64,000 bases of DNA, from the NCBI GenBank assembly GCA_905235625.1, contig CAJOLX010000008.1, positions 1-64,000 of the forward strand, given 5' to 3'. The first letter of the stretch is position 1, and each line of letters begins with the position of its first letter. This document shows positions 62,926 through 64,000 of the stretch, piece after piece. The stretch is from an uncultured Clostridia bacterium (GTDB taxonomy: Bacteria; Bacillota; Clostridia; Oscillospirales; Acutalibacteraceae). The translations under genes and the position numbers were made by a program. The notes beneath the pieces were generated by a model. The model was not told the origin of the DNA, made no database searches, and worked only from the letters and a program-made list of their open reading frames with translations.

Positions 62926-64000
62926 ATGAAATACGCAGTAGTTTTATATGACGGCATGGCGGATTACCCCGTGCCTGCGCTCGGCGGCAAGACCCCTATG
63001 GAGCTTGCCGACAAGCCTGTTTTTGACCGACTCGGCAGCAAGGGCAGAGTCGGTATGGTCAGAACGGTAGCAGACGGTTTAAAGCCCGGCTCGGACGTTG
63101 CAAATCTCAGCGTGCTCGGCTACGACCCCTCGGTTTGCTACACGGGCCGTTCGCCGCTTGAAGCGGTCAGCATCGGCGTTAAAATGAAAGACACCGACGT
63201 TTCTTTAAGATGCAATCTCGTAACTCTCAGCGACGATGAGCCTTACGAAAAAAAGACGATGGTCGATTATTCCGCGGGCGATATTTCCACGGCTGAGGCA
63301 GCCGAAATAATAAAGAGCGTTCAGGAAAAATTCGGCAATGAAGAATTTACGTTTTACAGCGGAGTGAGCTATCGCCACTGCCTCATTGTCAATAACGGCA
63401 CGACCGAGCTCGGCTCAATGACTCCGCCTCACGATATTTCGGGCAGAGTTATAGGCGAATATCTTTCTTCTTCGCCAAACGCCGAAAAGCTCATCGCGAT
63501 GATGAAGGAAAGCTACGATTTTCTTATGCGGCATCCCGTTAATCAAAAGAGAATTGCTCAGGGCAAAAGGCCCGCAAATTCAATCTGGCTCTGGGGCGAG
63601 GGCAGAAAGCCCATGCTCGAATCCTTTGAAGAAAAAAGAGGGCTCAAGGGCAGCATAATATCCGCCGTTGACCTGCTCAAGGGCATAGGAATATGCGCCG
63701 GAATGAACACGCCCGAGGTTGAGGGCGCCACCGGCTACATAGACACCAACTTTGAGGGCAAGGCTGCCGCGGCGGTAGAAGAATGGAAAAGCGGAAGAGA
63801 TTTCGTTTATCTTCATTTTGAAGCTCCAGACGAATGCGGTCACCGCGACGAGCCCGAAAACAAGGTGAAATCAATTGAGCTCATAGATCAAAAGGTGCTG
63901 CCCGTTTTGCTTGATTATCTTGACGGCTGCGGAGAGGATTATAAGATGATGATTCTCCCCGACCACCCCACTCCCATAGTGACAAAAACTCACGCGAGAG
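62926..64000 (+). CDS. Cofactor-independent phosphoglycerate mutase, archaeal ApgM type / proposed homoserine kinase (partial)
   Basis: MKYAVVLYDGMADYPVPALGGKTPMELADKP; DGLKPGSDVANLSVLGYDP; YLHFEAPDECGHR; runs off window end, so absent from ORF track. Confidence 0.88.
   Translation, partial: MKYAVVLYDGMADYPVPALGGKTPMELADKPVFDRLGSKGRVGMVRTVADGLKPGSDVANLSVLGYDPSVCYTGRSPLEAVSIGVKMKDTDVSLRCNLVTLSDDEPYEKKTMVDYSAGDISTAEAAEIIKSVQEKFGNEEFTFYSGVSYRHCLIVNNGTTELGSMTPPHDISGRVIGEYLSSSPNAEKLIAMMKESYDFLMRHPVNQKRIAQGKRPANSIWLWGEGRKPMLESFEEKRGLKGSIISAVDLLKGIGICAGMNTPEVEGATGYIDTNFEGKAAAAVEEWKSGRDFVYLHFEAPDECGHRDEPENKVKSIELIDQKVLPVLLDYLDGCGEDYKMMILPDHPTPIVTKTHAR

Noticed and set aside
1-64000. CRISPR arrays, tRNA/rRNA genes, phage or IS transposases
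   Set aside because: No regularly spaced direct repeats, no recognisable tRNA cloverleaf or rRNA, no integrase or transposase-like proteins seen in the ORF track.

Overview
Ordinary chromosomal segment of a low-to-mid GC Gram-positive gut-type bacterium. A Clostridia/Oscillospiraceae-like lineage is an inference from PolC, an S-box upstream of metK, a dockerin protein and gene order. Housekeeping blocks are thrC, tig-clpP-clpX, the pyrH-frr-uppS-cdsA-dxr-rseP-ispG-polC block on the minus strand, metK, topB, radC, murA, rlmH, gap and phosphoglucomutase. Between them lie carbohydrate-active genes (GH36, GH89, GH2, GH127-like, a beta-helix protein, a polysaccharide deacetylase) and two very large secreted proteins at the left edge. 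I see no CRISPR array, rRNA, tRNA, phage or IS transposase. The points most worth a second look are: (1) a ~245-nt GC-rich structured 5' leader behind a perfect sigma-A promoter upstream of the 1720-aa dockerin protein; (2) a ~178-bp inverted-repeat element and two REP-like double-hairpin repeats in a gene-poor island at 41.0-41.9 kb; (3) a SAM-riboswitch operon carrying metK, a GT2 glycosyltransferase and a CofE/F420-ligase-like protein; (4) a beta-helix gene interrupted by one in-frame TAG where Trp is expected; (5) a GH5-like protein that has lost its catalytic motifs; (6) a family of TGTAAAG-N8-CTTTACA palindromes. Product names are by-eye family recognition; no searches were run.
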